Positions 18,819-28,814 of a stretch of 64,000 bases of DNA are shown here, one piece after another. This DNA is from Tomocerus qinae (Eukaryota; Arthropoda; Collembola; Entomobryomorpha; Tomoceridae). Both the position numbers and the translations under genes were made by a program. The stretch covers positions 53,630,001 to 53,694,000 of the forward strand of contig CM034546.1 in assembly GCA_020055645.1 (NCBI GenBank). Reading direction: 5' to 3'. Position 1 is the first letter of the stretch. Every line of letters starts with the position of its first letter. The notes beneath the pieces were generated by a model. The model had not been told where the DNA came from. It did no database searches and saw only the letters and a program-made list of their open reading frames with translations.

Positions 18819-19449
18819 AGTGAAATAAATGACTTTATTTCACTTTGTTGTATTTATTTCATTAATTTCACTTTTCAACAAAAGCTGAAGTGAAATATTT
18901 CGCGAAATAAAGTCATTTATTTCTCTATTTATTTCAAGCGAAATATTTCACTTGCCTACCCTGTCAAGAAGTTCATGTATAGCTAAAAGTCTTTCTTCGT
19001 AAAGATTTACCGAATGTCTACGAACGGAAATTCTGTTGACTTTCTAGGTAACCTGAATAATTTTCAGTTCTCAGGCATGTTCTGGTTCTGAAATAGTAAT
19101 CGCAATAATATAATATATAGTGATCTCATAACATTATTAAGCATATAAGATAATGGATTGAATTTTGTGTATCAGAATTTTTGTACATTACGCAAAAAAG
19201 GCCCTGGATACCTAAGAAACTACGCCATCATTTCAAATTTATTATTTCTGAAATCAATTTTCAACACAAACTGTCACAAATTTTGTAAACTGTATAGCGA
19301 ATTGCAAAAGCTACAACAGGTACAATAACTAATGAACAAAAGTTAGATTTTTTTCCTTATCAGTGGATTAGGTAGATCCAACGAATCCAACCGAACAGCT
19401 AAGTTGCCTGACTACAGTGTGTTAGTGATGTGTTGAATTGATTGGCATT
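18819..19449. other. Intergenic; second half of IR upstream region
   Basis: Begins with (GAAATAAA)-type and palindromic TTTCACTTTTCA-like repeats to about 18955, then unique AT-rich DNA resembling the region before 28815. Confidence 0.45.
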
Positions 19450-19469
19450 TGTGTCAACATAATGACACA
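19450..19469. promoter_or_regulatory. Palindrome TGTGTCA-n6-TGACACA upstream of IR-like gene
   Basis: Perfect 7-bp arms, 116 bp before the ATG at 19585. The same arms with a different 6-bp spacer occur at 28670-28689, 126 bp before the ATG at 28815. Flanks TTGATTGG(C/T)ATT and ATATACC(T/C)TTGAACA are also kept. Possible dimeric transcription-factor site; functional role is inferred only. Confidence 0.4.
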
Positions 19470-19584
19470 TATACCTTTGAACACTCCAAATCTCAGTACA
19501 TTTACAACACTTTTAAAAAGTAGAACTTTATTTCTAGGTTATATTCCATTAGCTAGGCCAACAAGAGTAATTTAAATTCGAGCT

Positions 19585-21588
19585 ATGTATAGGAGAATTT
19601 GTTTCAAATATTTTGCTACGTTTTTTGTCTTCTATTTTGGAGAAAATGTCAATTGTATTAGAAATTTATCGTCGTTTAAAAGCTGTGATTTCAATTTGAT
19701 TCGATTTCCTAATTCTAAATGGCTGGAATTATTTTTGGAGAGAAATCAAAATGGTCAACCTTGGACGATTACTTCGTCGAAAAACAAAACATTCACAGAA
19801 GTGGACAAGATTACATTTAAGGATTTGTCAAAAGGCCTTTGCAGTGTGAACATCATTGCTGAACCCGATCAAACATTTGACAGTGTAGATCAATATTTTG
19901 GGCAGAAAACTTCACGGCAAAATTTTATAACTCTATTTCTGTACGGCGAAGAAAAGGTTTATTATGGGAACTGGCTTTTTCACTCGGTTTCGCAACCCAT
20001 GGCAGATATTTTCTACATCTTCATTAAAAATGATTTGACATACTCAATTGCTATTATATGCCCATATTGTGAAAGGTATCCAATTTGGTCATATAAATTC
20101 ATATATATTGATCCCAAATTAGACGAAACCGATTGGATGAAAATTTGGGATATATTTAATAGAATACTTTATGGAAATAAAGTAGCAGTGTATGATCCTG
20201 ATGCTGTAGTTCCAATACCGATACCGATACGTAAATGCGTCCGAAAATCCGCAGATAATGCAATGACTTTCTATTGCAATTATATTCCAAGAGCCATCGA
20301 AACAATGGCTGAACGATTTAATTTTTCTGCTGAATACGCAGGACACAATACGTGGAGTATAATGAAGATGACTATCATTGGACAAACGTACATTTCAGAT
20401 ATTTACGTGGAATCCAGCTACATTTTTAACGGTTATAGATTCAATAGACACATTTTTGCTGATACTGAAGATAATTTACTCGTTTATTGCGAAGAAAAAG
20501 AATTGTTTTACACTCTCCCTCTTCATGCTATAATTCAAAACACATTCGATCTATTCTGCTGGGTTTCAATTATTATTCTCTTTCCTACAGCCTATTGGAT
20601 TTCAACGCACAGAGTTAAAATGCGTTCATTTTATGCCCAAATAGAACGAGTGATTATGTCTACTGTGGCTATTGTTTTAGCCCAGTTTGACATCACCAAA
20701 GAAAGAAGAAATTTCTGTCTACTGATTGTCATTGTGGCGTTTGTAGTCAGGTGTCATTATGAGACTTATATAACTGGAGAATTAATTGCACCGCTTGAAA
20801 AGAGGAGCTTTGCTGATTTCAAAGAATTGATTGATAACAATTATAAACTTTTACGCCAAGTTGGATATGACAATTTTCAAAATCACAATGATACAACTGA
20901 TATGTTTTATAGATTTCACTTAGAAGACAAGATAAGTTCAAATTTGTATATTTACAACTGGCAAAAGGAACAATCAGCCATGGAATATAGGATGAAGGGA
21001 TACAACATGTTTGATTTATTCATAGAACTAATTATCAAAACAGAAAAAAAATTATTTGCTTCATTTGTTAAATCGGATATACAACACATCTTTTCACTAA
21101 TCCGAAAGAAAGAAGCAAAAGCCATCTGCAAAGTTGCAAATGAAAAGGTTGATGAAAAATTTCGTTCTTGGATGTTTTATTTTGCATTTCGGAACAAATT
21201 TCAAGATTTTTTTCGCAATACTTTCGAATCGGGATTGATCGGAATGTGGAAAGGCTTGGATAATCATCTAATTTTGTATTCTTCTTTCCACAAAGAGTCA
21301 TTATTAAATTATGAAATTAATTATCAACCAATACCAGTCAGCCTTGAAATGAAAGTTCACGTTGTATTCATTTGGTATTTGTTTCTGCTAGCTGCTTCTT
21401 CAATTATCTTTATATCGGAGTACTGTTGGGGCCGATGTAAAGATCTTTGTTTGAACGGAGAACTGAAAAATATTGTTAAATGTGTCTTCTCTTGCCATAG
21501 GAAAAAAGTAAACGTAGAGCATCGATGGGCAACTTTGTCTAAATCTGTACAACCAAGTACGACTTCATCTGCTAAATCTGACCTGTAG
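19585..21588 (+). CDS. Divergent ionotropic-receptor-like protein (667 aa, intronless)
   Basis: One open exon. The start MYRRICFKYFATFFVFYFGE forms a signal peptide. The conserved N-terminal block (CIRNLSSFKSCDFNLIRFPN) follows, with a second block GQPWTITSS at about 55. ETMAERFNFSAEYAGHNTW (about 235-253) marks the ligand-binding region before membrane segment 1 (about 322-340, CWVSIIILFPTAYW). A short pore-like stretch follows (IERVIMSTVAIVLAQ), then segment 2 (about 376-395) with YETYITGELIAPLEKRSF, lobe 2, and a last membrane segment (about 588-610) with a cytoplasmic tail rich in Lys/Ser. Closest relative in the window is 28815. Polyadenylation-like AATAAAAAATAAA lies near 21738. Likely chemosensory channel subunit; ligand unknown. 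Confidence 0.75.
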   Translation: MYRRICFKYFATFFVFYFGENVNCIRNLSSFKSCDFNLIRFPNSKWLELFLERNQNGQPWTITSSKNKTFTEVDKITFKDLSKGLCSVNIIAEPDQTFDSVDQYFGQKTSRQNFITLFLYGEEKVYYGNWLFHSVSQPMADIFYIFIKNDLTYSIAIICPYCERYPIWSYKFIYIDPKLDETDWMKIWDIFNRILYGNKVAVYDPDAVVPIPIPIRKCVRKSADNAMTFYCNYIPRAIETMAERFNFSAEYAGHNTWSIMKMTIIGQTYISDIYVESSYIFNGYRFNRHIFADTEDNLLVYCEEKELFYTLPLHAIIQNTFDLFCWVSIIILFPTAYWISTHRVKMRSFYAQIERVIMSTVAIVLAQFDITKERRNFCLLIVIVAFVVRCHYETYITGELIAPLEKRSFADFKELIDNNYKLLRQVGYDNFQNHNDTTDMFYRFHLEDKISSNLYIYNWQKEQSAMEYRMKGYNMFDLFIELIIKTEKKLFASFVKSDIQHIFSLIRKKEAKAICKVANEKVDEKFRSWMFYFAFRNKFQDFFRNTFESGLIGMWKGLDNHLILYSSFHKESLLNYEINYQPIPVSLEMKVHVVFIWYLFLLAASSIIFISEYCWGRCKDLCLNGELKNIVKCVFSCHRKKVNVEHRWATLSKSVQPSTTSSAKSDL

Positions 21589-21911
21589 TCATATAGTGAT
21601 AATCATAGATTGTATAAATATTATCGTTAAGATACTGCTACCAATTAATAATATTATTTTGTATAATGTATTGTACATTTAATGATGTAGATATTATTTG
21701 CTTAAAATGATGACTAAGAGATATAACTCAGAAATCAATAAAAAATAAACATGTACAAATGGGCGTAATAAAGTGGTGTGTTATAACATGTCATTTCGAA
21801 CGAGTTGTAACGCGACTTTTTGCAATGAATCGAAATTACATGAATATTTAGTCAGTTTTAGTTTTCACCAACCTCCCCAATCAGGAAGTTAACGGGATTA
21901 ATTTTTAGCAG
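21589..21911. other. Intergenic / 3' UTR
   Basis: Contains the likely polyadenylation signal of the preceding gene; otherwise AT-rich without recognisable features. Confidence 0.5.
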
Positions 21912-22051
21912 CGCAGGAAAAACCCAAAAACCCGGGTTTTTGGGTGGGTTTTCGGGTAGCAAACAGCAAAAACCCAAAACCCCGGGTTTTTGGGTTGGTT
22001 TTTTTCTCACCAAAAGCAAAAACTCATGGGTTTCTCATGCCCTGCTTTTTA
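21912..22051. mobile_element. Small AAACCC/GGGTTT palindromic repeat (MITE-like)
   Basis: Repeated inverted modules such as AAAAACCCGGGTTTTTGGG. The internal phrase GTAGCAAA(C/G)AGCAAAAACC is shared with 47886-47955; a shorter relative is at 54288-54335. Ends GCAGGAAAAACCC and GGGTTTCTCATGCCCTGC are imperfectly inverted. No target duplication seen. Confidence 0.5.
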
Positions 22052-22390
22052 ACCATTACTTTTTACCTCTAGCTGGCGTACAACAAATTTGAACTGATTA
22101 TCTAATTCCGTTCGAAAGTTATCGTGCTTACGGACGGACGGACAGACAGACAGGTTGGGCATTCCTATAAAGCGGTGTACACACCACGTAAGAGAAAATA
22201 CTATCCTAAAACCTGCCAATACTGGTAACTTGAATGTTAAATTATGGCAAATTCATGTTTTATTAATTGCTATATAATTGGTTAGTCAGCACTTTCTAGG
22301 AAAGACAATAATAATATAGACTTTATAGCGGAATGAAATCACAGAGGCATTAAAAATTACAGCTCATTGAGTATAGCGCATATTATCACT
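22052..22390. other. Intergenic with short (GGAC/AGAC)n tract
   Basis: ACGGACGGACGGACAGACAGACAGG at about 22130-22155 is a short simple repeat. Nothing else. Confidence 0.5.
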
Positions 22391-23666
22391 TCACTTATAT
22401 TATAAACACCGTCTTAGATAAAGCAATAAATTTACCTACCTATATATGTCACTATATGTGGTAGGTCGAACTCAGGCACGTAACCAGAAATTTGGTGAAA
22501 AGGGGACGCCACAAATGGTTATTCAAAAAGGATAATACCAAAAAGCAAATGGAAATGTTTCATAATCAGCAACCTCGACTCTCGACTGCGTGAAAATGAA
22601 AAGTGTTTTGCTAATGTCTTGGGCATGATTGCACTATCTGGATCTTACATGTATTGAAACTGACGTCTAAAAGCTGAGCGGGCTCTCTTTTCCGTTTAAA
22701 TTTTACATTGAAAATCCTATTCTAATTTTTCGAATTCATTTTTAATACAGACGCTATCGACAGAGAGCATTGACATATACATCATTCGAACCGTTACATT
22801 CGAATTAGTAATACGTATTAGTTATAAGGGCCGACTGCGTTCGTAGCGTTAGATATAGCGATTTTAAAATCGCATATTTAGCATTAGTGGTATAGGAACA
22901 TTCAAAGTTAAGCCCCGCCCCTCTTTTATACTTGTCAATTCGAGGCAGCTTTCCTCCTCATAGTGGGTTGGTGCGGTGTGGTTAGATTTAAAGTTTCGTT
23001 TTTGACTGCTTATTATAATACACACATAATTAGTAATTACGGTTATAAATGGCATTTTCAATTTAATCTGTGTGCAAGGTATTTCGTAATGATCGTAATG
23101 TGCCTTATTAAATAGCATTTGAAAACTTTTAATACAAATTGGTTATGCTACATCGACAAACTTAATATTTAGTAGAGCTGGGTTTCAGTTTTTACTACCC
23201 TCTTGATTCTTTTGGCAGTTGGCACACCTGTTTGTAGAATCAAATAACAGTACTGGTTAACTAACTTTTCTTTAAAAATATTTATTCGTAAGTTGTACTC
23301 ATAGAATTTTTACGTTTTTCCAAAATCAAAGGGGGAATCTTATTTTTCTGATTTAAAAGGGAGCTTTTTGGTGACTTTGTGGGATTTTTTTTCAAAAATG
23401 GAGTCTTTCATTTTTCCTTGCATTTGAATCTACGATCTAGAGTTAATATTTTGGTTTAGGAAATTCCTTTTTACCATGAAGTTGGGGCTGCAGCTAATTT
23501 ATCCACCACTATAGACATTAAAGCATTTTAATTTAAACATACTTCGGTTTACAAAGTTAACATAATAACCTAATGGGATGTTTTCGAAATTGTTTTTGTT
23601 ACTGTGAAGCGTGGCCTACTGAATTTATCTTTAGTGCTAGATTTGCCCCTTAGCTGGGTTCACTAG
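22391..23666 (+). mobile_element. Helitron-like element, older copy with internal replacement
   Basis: 3' end CACTAG|T at 23666/23667 with the same GCCCCTTAGCTGGGTTC hairpin segment. The 5' end is diverged (TTATATTATAAACACCGTC... then GATAAAGCAATAAATTTACC). About 22485-22940 is unlike the other copies, while 22980-23666 aligns well with 1700-2377. No coding capacity. Confidence 0.6.
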
Positions 23667-24143
23667 TGGTATTATATTATGCTACCACTAGCGCTTCCAG
23701 TATTTGCATTGGAATTGTGAGTTGTAACTCACACATGTAAGTGACTATACAAACTGTTTTGGATGTGTGTGAGTGAGATGGAGAGTGTGACACCTATATT
23801 GGTCAGCGAAGCCACACTACCGCTCAAGCCTCAAGGGTTTACTTGCAGTGACTCCTAAAAAACCTTTACAAAAGTTTACAGACTTACACAAAGAGTACTG
23901 AACTATTACCCCAAGGAATCACTTATGAGTCATGAGTTATGATAGTCTGCTTTTTAACTCACCTCATACCCTCACGTACATTTACATATGTATATAGGTA
24001 TATATAGGTATAGGTATGTACAGAGGTATATATAGGACGTATACAGACCAACAGATAACATTATACACTACACAGGCAAGACAAAGCATTGATATGTAAC
24101 GTAGATAGGGCAAAGACAGATTTTCCCACCTCCAGATTATCAT
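23667..24143. other. Intergenic with GTATATAG short repeats
   Basis: A run of TATATAGGTATA-type repeats lies at about 23985-24035. No gene seen. Confidence 0.5.
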
Positions 24144-24145
24144 TA

Positions 24146-24469
24146 TGTGTAAGACTAGCAAATTGATCCAATTGAGCTAGATCTAGTATAAGCGAGATAA
24201 AAGGCGGTAGAGCCATTCTCTACAATTTAACCTCTTAGTATTTTAAACGTTTAAAGTGGTTAAGGATTTCAGCTCTATGCTCGCGGAATGAATAATTACA
24301 TGATAGAAGAAACAAAAAAGATTTAAATTGTTGCCAAAAATCGTAGGAATTTTTTAAAAATACCACGTCACCGCCATTTTGTGGATTGAAAATTTCTTCT
24401 TTTAATGGACCGCAAAACTCAAATTTTGTCTTTTTTTTAATCTGAATCAATTTGCAAGAGTCTTACACA
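24146..24469. mobile_element. MITE with TA target duplication (Tc1/mariner-like), 324 bp
   Basis: The ends TGTGTAAGACTAGCAAATTG and its inverted counterpart (GCAAGAGTCTTACACA) form about 29-bp terminal inverted repeats with a small indel. TA dinucleotides sit at 24144-24145 and 24470-24471. Non-coding interior. TA target plus short inverted repeats suggest mobilisation by a Tc1/mariner transposase, by inference. Confidence 0.65.
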
Positions 24470-24527
24470 TATTTTATAGACCCTATCGAGACGCTCGCTC
24501 GAACGCTCCAGAGAGATTCGAACCATT

Positions 24528-24703
24528 GGAGAACCTCTTTTGGGATGCCAATTTGGAAATGACCCGCTGGCCAACATTTATCCGACCTCAACACAACAAG
24601 TGGATATATATACATTATCCGAATCCACTTTCACAAGTATTAGCTCACAAGTTTTGTTGGCCAGCGGATGATTTCCAAAACGACAATACAAAAGAAGTCC
24701 TCC
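24528..24703. repeat. Long hairpin: 49-nt arms, 78-nt loop
   Basis: 24528-24576 and the reverse complement of 24655-24703 agree at about 39 of 49 positions. The inner 22 nt are nearly perfect: GGAAATGACCCGCTGGCCAA against GGAAATCATCCGCTGGCCAA. The arms might extend outwards weakly. Confidence 0.6.
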
Positions 24704-26130
24704 GATGATTCTAACTCCATATCTTAACCTGAGAAGCGGCTTTTTAGACCACTAGACAGACCTGAACGCCCATACCGTTTTCGATACGCCCAATTGGAGA
24801 ATTATTTAAAAAAAGCAGTTTTGGTAAATATTGGAGTCTCATCATCGCTTTGCAGCAAGGCTGTCTTCATAATGTGGAGCTTTAGGCACTAAGCCTCCTT
24901 CCGAAATCCAGAAAAAATGAAATTTTTTGCGATAATATTGTATTGTAAGGTTACTTTTGACTCATTTTGCTATAATAGCCCAAATTTTTCGAATTTCAGA
25001 CGAAAATGGCTTTTAATTTTGGCTACATGAGATGTCAGCTTCCCTAAAATAGATATTACAGTGCTGCCTCACAGTGGTGCACTACATGTGAACATAATAT
25101 AGAAAAATGATGATTTAAAAAAAATTGAATTGTTCTTAAGTTGATTAAATTTAAATAACAAAAATAAAATTTGAATAGTATGAAATGTAAATCTATTGGA
25201 GTATAATATATTGTACTCGAGTAAATTTAAATTGATCGAGTACATGGCAAACTCCAGTTCCAAGTACCACTAGATAAATACTCCCCTTAATAGAACATAC
25301 TACTCTTTCAGTCCTATTTCTAAGACATTTATTTACTTTTTATTGTTTCAAAGAAAACTGTTGGTATAACATGTATATTTGTATGTTCTATATATTATGT
25401 GAGTCGTGTTACATACCCAATTTCCGATTATCTGTTCTATGAACGCTCTACTTCTCAACAACGAGTAGATGTCTCAAGAAGGCGACAAAATTTCCGACTA
25501 ATTTTAAATTAATTTTAATTCATTACTAAGTTAATAAACTTTTTCATGGGAAAGTTTTCAAACGTATAGAATTCACAATGACATAACAATAAAAAGTGAA
25601 TATACTAAGATTACTACGATATAGAGAAACATTTATAAAAATAACACGCAAATTAAATTGCATTACTATCATTATCATTGTCGTTCGCATTCGCATTGTA
25701 AGTGTAAGTTAGTAAGTACAAATTCTGAACTCACCCTCATATAGCATTTCACTTAATCGCAAACATAATTTTGTACACTACCTAAATACAATAACAATTA
25801 CAACCTAATTTGTGTAATTTTCAGCCGTTCTATACTCTATACCCCCGTGCATTCACAATGACTAATGACCAATTGACTACTAATTTTGTGAAAATCCGAG
25901 AATTTTGAAAAATGTGGTAATCTCGCCTTAGACTTCCGCTAAAAGCTAAAATGAAAATTATTTGTAAAAGAAGAAAAGTGAAATAGTTTTTCATCGATTG
26001 CAGAGCATACCATATCAAAAAATATCAGTCTCGTTTCGTTATACTGTAGTACATCCGTTAAAAATATGGAAATATTCGTTATTTCTTAACGATTATAACT
26101 GTCAAACGGTGCGAACAATTTAAATAAGTA
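24704..26130. other. Intergenic before IR-like gene
   Basis: AT-rich, with short frames only. I see no counterpart of the TGTGTCA...TGACACA palindrome present before the two other paralogues. Confidence 0.5.
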
Positions 26131-28176
26131 ATGCAATTAGAGAGTTTGGAAAGTTATGTTTTATTGCTCCTTTTATCCTTTGTTACAAGTGGAAGTTGTA
26201 TTCGAAATTTGTCTTCTTTTAAAATCTGTGATTTCAATTTAATTCGATTTCCTAATTCTAAATGGCTGGAATTATTCTTGGACAGTAATCAAAATGGCCA
26301 GCCCTGGACGATTACTTCTTCGGAAAACAAAACATTCACAGAAGTTGACAAGACGACATTTAGAGATTTATCAAAAAGTCTTTGTAGTGTGAACATCATT
26401 GCAGAACCCGATAAAACATTTTGGAGTGTCGATCAATATTTTGGCCAAAAAATTTCACGTTCAAATTTCATAACTCTATTTCTCTATGATGATGGGACAC
26501 CTGAAAATATTTATTTTGATTGGTTGTTTACGCCAATTCAACATCCTGTAGCAGAAATTTTCTTCATCTTCATTAAAAATGATTTCACATACACAATTGC
26601 TACTATATGCCTTTATTGTGAAAGGTATCCAGTTTATTTATTTAAACTATTTTACATTAATCCCAAAATAGACGAAATGGAATGGAGAAATATCTGGAAT
26701 GGATTTAATAGAGTACTTTATGGAAATACTGTGGCAGTATATGATATTACTATTCCTCCTTCCCTAATCTACCGGCGACCGATACTAAAATATCAATGCA
26801 GAAAATCTACATATAATCTGATAGAGCTAAAGATGGTTTTCTATTGTGGATATACTGCTAGAGCAATGGAAACAATGGCTGAACGATTTAATTTTTCTGC
26901 TGAATATGCTGGACACGATACGTGGAGTAAAACCAAAGCGGCAATGGCCAGGCCCATGTGGGTTTCGGAAGTTTATCTCGAATACATATTCATTTTCTAC
27001 GGTTATGGTTTCAATAGACATATTTTTGTCGATTCTGAAGAACATGTATTCGTTTATTGCGAAGAAATAGAATCGTTCTACACTCTCCCTCTTCATGCTA
27101 TAATTCAAAACACTTTCGATCTTTTCAGTTGGATTTTAATTATCATTCTTTTTCCTACAGCCTATTGGATTTCAATGCACAGGGAGCAAATGCGTTCAAT
27201 TTATGTCCGAGTAGAACGAGTGATTATGTCAACGGTGGCTATTCTTTTGGCCCAGTTTGACATCACAAAAGAAAAAAGAAATTTGTGTTTACTGATAATC
27301 ATTGTGGCGTTTGTAGTCAGGTGTCTATATGAAACTTATATAACAGGAGAATTAATTGCACCGCTTGAAAAAATGAGCTTTAACGATTTCAAGGAATTGA
27401 TTGATAACAATTATCAACTTTTACGTCAAGTTGGATATGACAGCTTTCATGATTACAAAGATACAACTGAATTGTTTTACAAATTTCACTTAGAAGACAA
27501 GATTAGCTCAAATTTGTATATTTACGATTGGCAAACTGAACAATCTGCTAAGGAATATAGGGAGAAAGGTTACAATATGTTTGGGTTATCTATGGAACTA
27601 ATTACTAAAACGCAGAGAAAATTGTTTACTGCATTCGCTAAGTCGAGATTACAAGATATCTTGTCAAAAATGAGAAATACGAATCCCCAGGCTATTTGCA
27701 AAGTTGCAAATGAAAATGTTGATGAAAAAGTTCTTTCTTGGATGTTTTATTTTGCTTTTCGGAACAAATTTTTAAATTTTTTTCGCAACCTTTTCGATTC
27801 GGGATTTATCCAAATGTGGAAAGATGCAAAACGTCATCTGCATTCATATTCTACTTACCATGAAGAATCGATATCAAAATTTGATAATAATTTTCAACCT
27901 ATACCTGTCAGCTTAGAAATGAAAATTCACGTTGTATTCATTTGGTATTTGTTTTTGCTCGCTACTTCTTCCATTGTATTTCTAATGGAAATATGTTGGT
28001 GCATATTTAAAACCTTTTCTTTTAAAATTAGTGAATTGAAAATTATGGAACGTTTCTTATTCTGTCGCAAAAATCATAAGAAAACCATAACAATGAAAAA
28101 TAGATGGGCAGTTAAGAGCAAGTTTATAAATTTACCGGACGCATCATCTGAGTCTGTTCAAGCTTCGTGTGTTTAA
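26131..28176 (+). CDS. Divergent ionotropic-receptor-like protein (681 aa, intronless)
   Basis: Single exon with signal peptide MQLESLESYVLLLLLSFVTS, different from its neighbours, followed by the shared CIRNLSSFKICDFNLIRFPN block. ETMAERFNFSAEYAGHDTW marks the ligand-binding part. Membrane segment 1 is about 330-348 (FSWILIIILFPTAYW), the pore-like IERVIMSTVAILLAQ equivalent follows, segment 2 is about 383-402, and the YETYITGELIAPLEKMSF block is kept. The last segment is about 596-618. It is longer than the 28815 paralogue through small insertions around residues 210-230 and a longer tail. Probable chemosensory receptor subunit. Paralogue of 19585 and 28815 by tandem duplication. Confidence 0.75.
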   Translation: MQLESLESYVLLLLLSFVTSGSCIRNLSSFKICDFNLIRFPNSKWLELFLDSNQNGQPWTITSSENKTFTEVDKTTFRDLSKSLCSVNIIAEPDKTFWSVDQYFGQKISRSNFITLFLYDDGTPENIYFDWLFTPIQHPVAEIFFIFIKNDFTYTIATICLYCERYPVYLFKLFYINPKIDEMEWRNIWNGFNRVLYGNTVAVYDITIPPSLIYRRPILKYQCRKSTYNLIELKMVFYCGYTARAMETMAERFNFSAEYAGHDTWSKTKAAMARPMWVSEVYLEYIFIFYGYGFNRHIFVDSEEHVFVYCEEIESFYTLPLHAIIQNTFDLFSWILIIILFPTAYWISMHREQMRSIYVRVERVIMSTVAILLAQFDITKEKRNLCLLIIIVAFVVRCLYETYITGELIAPLEKMSFNDFKELIDNNYQLLRQVGYDSFHDYKDTTELFYKFHLEDKISSNLYIYDWQTEQSAKEYREKGYNMFGLSMELITKTQRKLFTAFAKSRLQDILSKMRNTNPQAICKVANENVDEKVLSWMFYFAFRNKFLNFFRNLFDSGFIQMWKDAKRHLHSYSTYHEESISKFDNNFQPIPVSLEMKIHVVFIWYLFLLATSSIVFLMEICWCIFKTFSFKISELKIMERFLFCRKNHKKTITMKNRWAVKSKFINLPDASSESVQASCV

Positions 28177-28669
28177 TTATATGTTGACTGGTAGTTAGAT
28201 ATAAGCATTTTAATTTGTTTTGTATTCTGTATCCAAGTTTAAAGCATTGGTTGCCAATAAATTCAAATTAGTCTCTTAAGTCAAAAGAGATAAGATTATT
28301 AATATTTATTTCGAATTTATTGGATGGATTTATTTGGAGAAACTAATTTAAAACATTTGGTGGTAGTTTTCATGTTCTTTTCGAAATGTTGTTTATTTCA
28401 TTTATTTAAAACACATACAGTCAGGCTTATATGACACTTGATTAAGGGTTGTTTAAGTAATCACTTAAATATGTTTTAGTATTTTGTACATACAAGAAAT
28501 TTAGCCTGCTAGATTTGCTTTGATGAAAGTATTCGGTATACATTTGCCGATGTCTACCAAGGTGTTTGCTAAACTTGAATAATTCAGTGCTAGTTCTTGT
28601 GCATGCTCGAAAATAGTAATCCTTACAATATACAAAATGTCTTGATGACGTGATGAATTGATTGGTATT
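28177..28669. other. Intergenic; duplicated IR upstream region
   Basis: From about 28310 resembles the interrupted region 13690-13830 plus 18965-19440 before the 19585 gene. No independent gene accepted here. Confidence 0.5.
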
Positions 28670-28689
28670 TGTGTCAATATCATGACACA
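28670..28689. promoter_or_regulatory. Palindrome TGTGTCA-n6-TGACACA upstream of IR-like gene
   Basis: Same 7-bp arms as at 19450-19469, with spacer ATATCA rather than ACATAA. Arms kept while the spacer drifts is what a protein site would give, but recent duplication is an alternative explanation. Confidence 0.4.
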
Positions 28690-28814
28690 TATACCCTTGA
28701 ACATAGCCTCTCCTATTCTATTTACTACGTCGTTCTTTTAAAAAGTAGAATGTTATTTCGAAGTTATATTCGATTAAGTCTGCCAACAAGAGGTGAATAA
28801 ATTTAAAATCTAGT

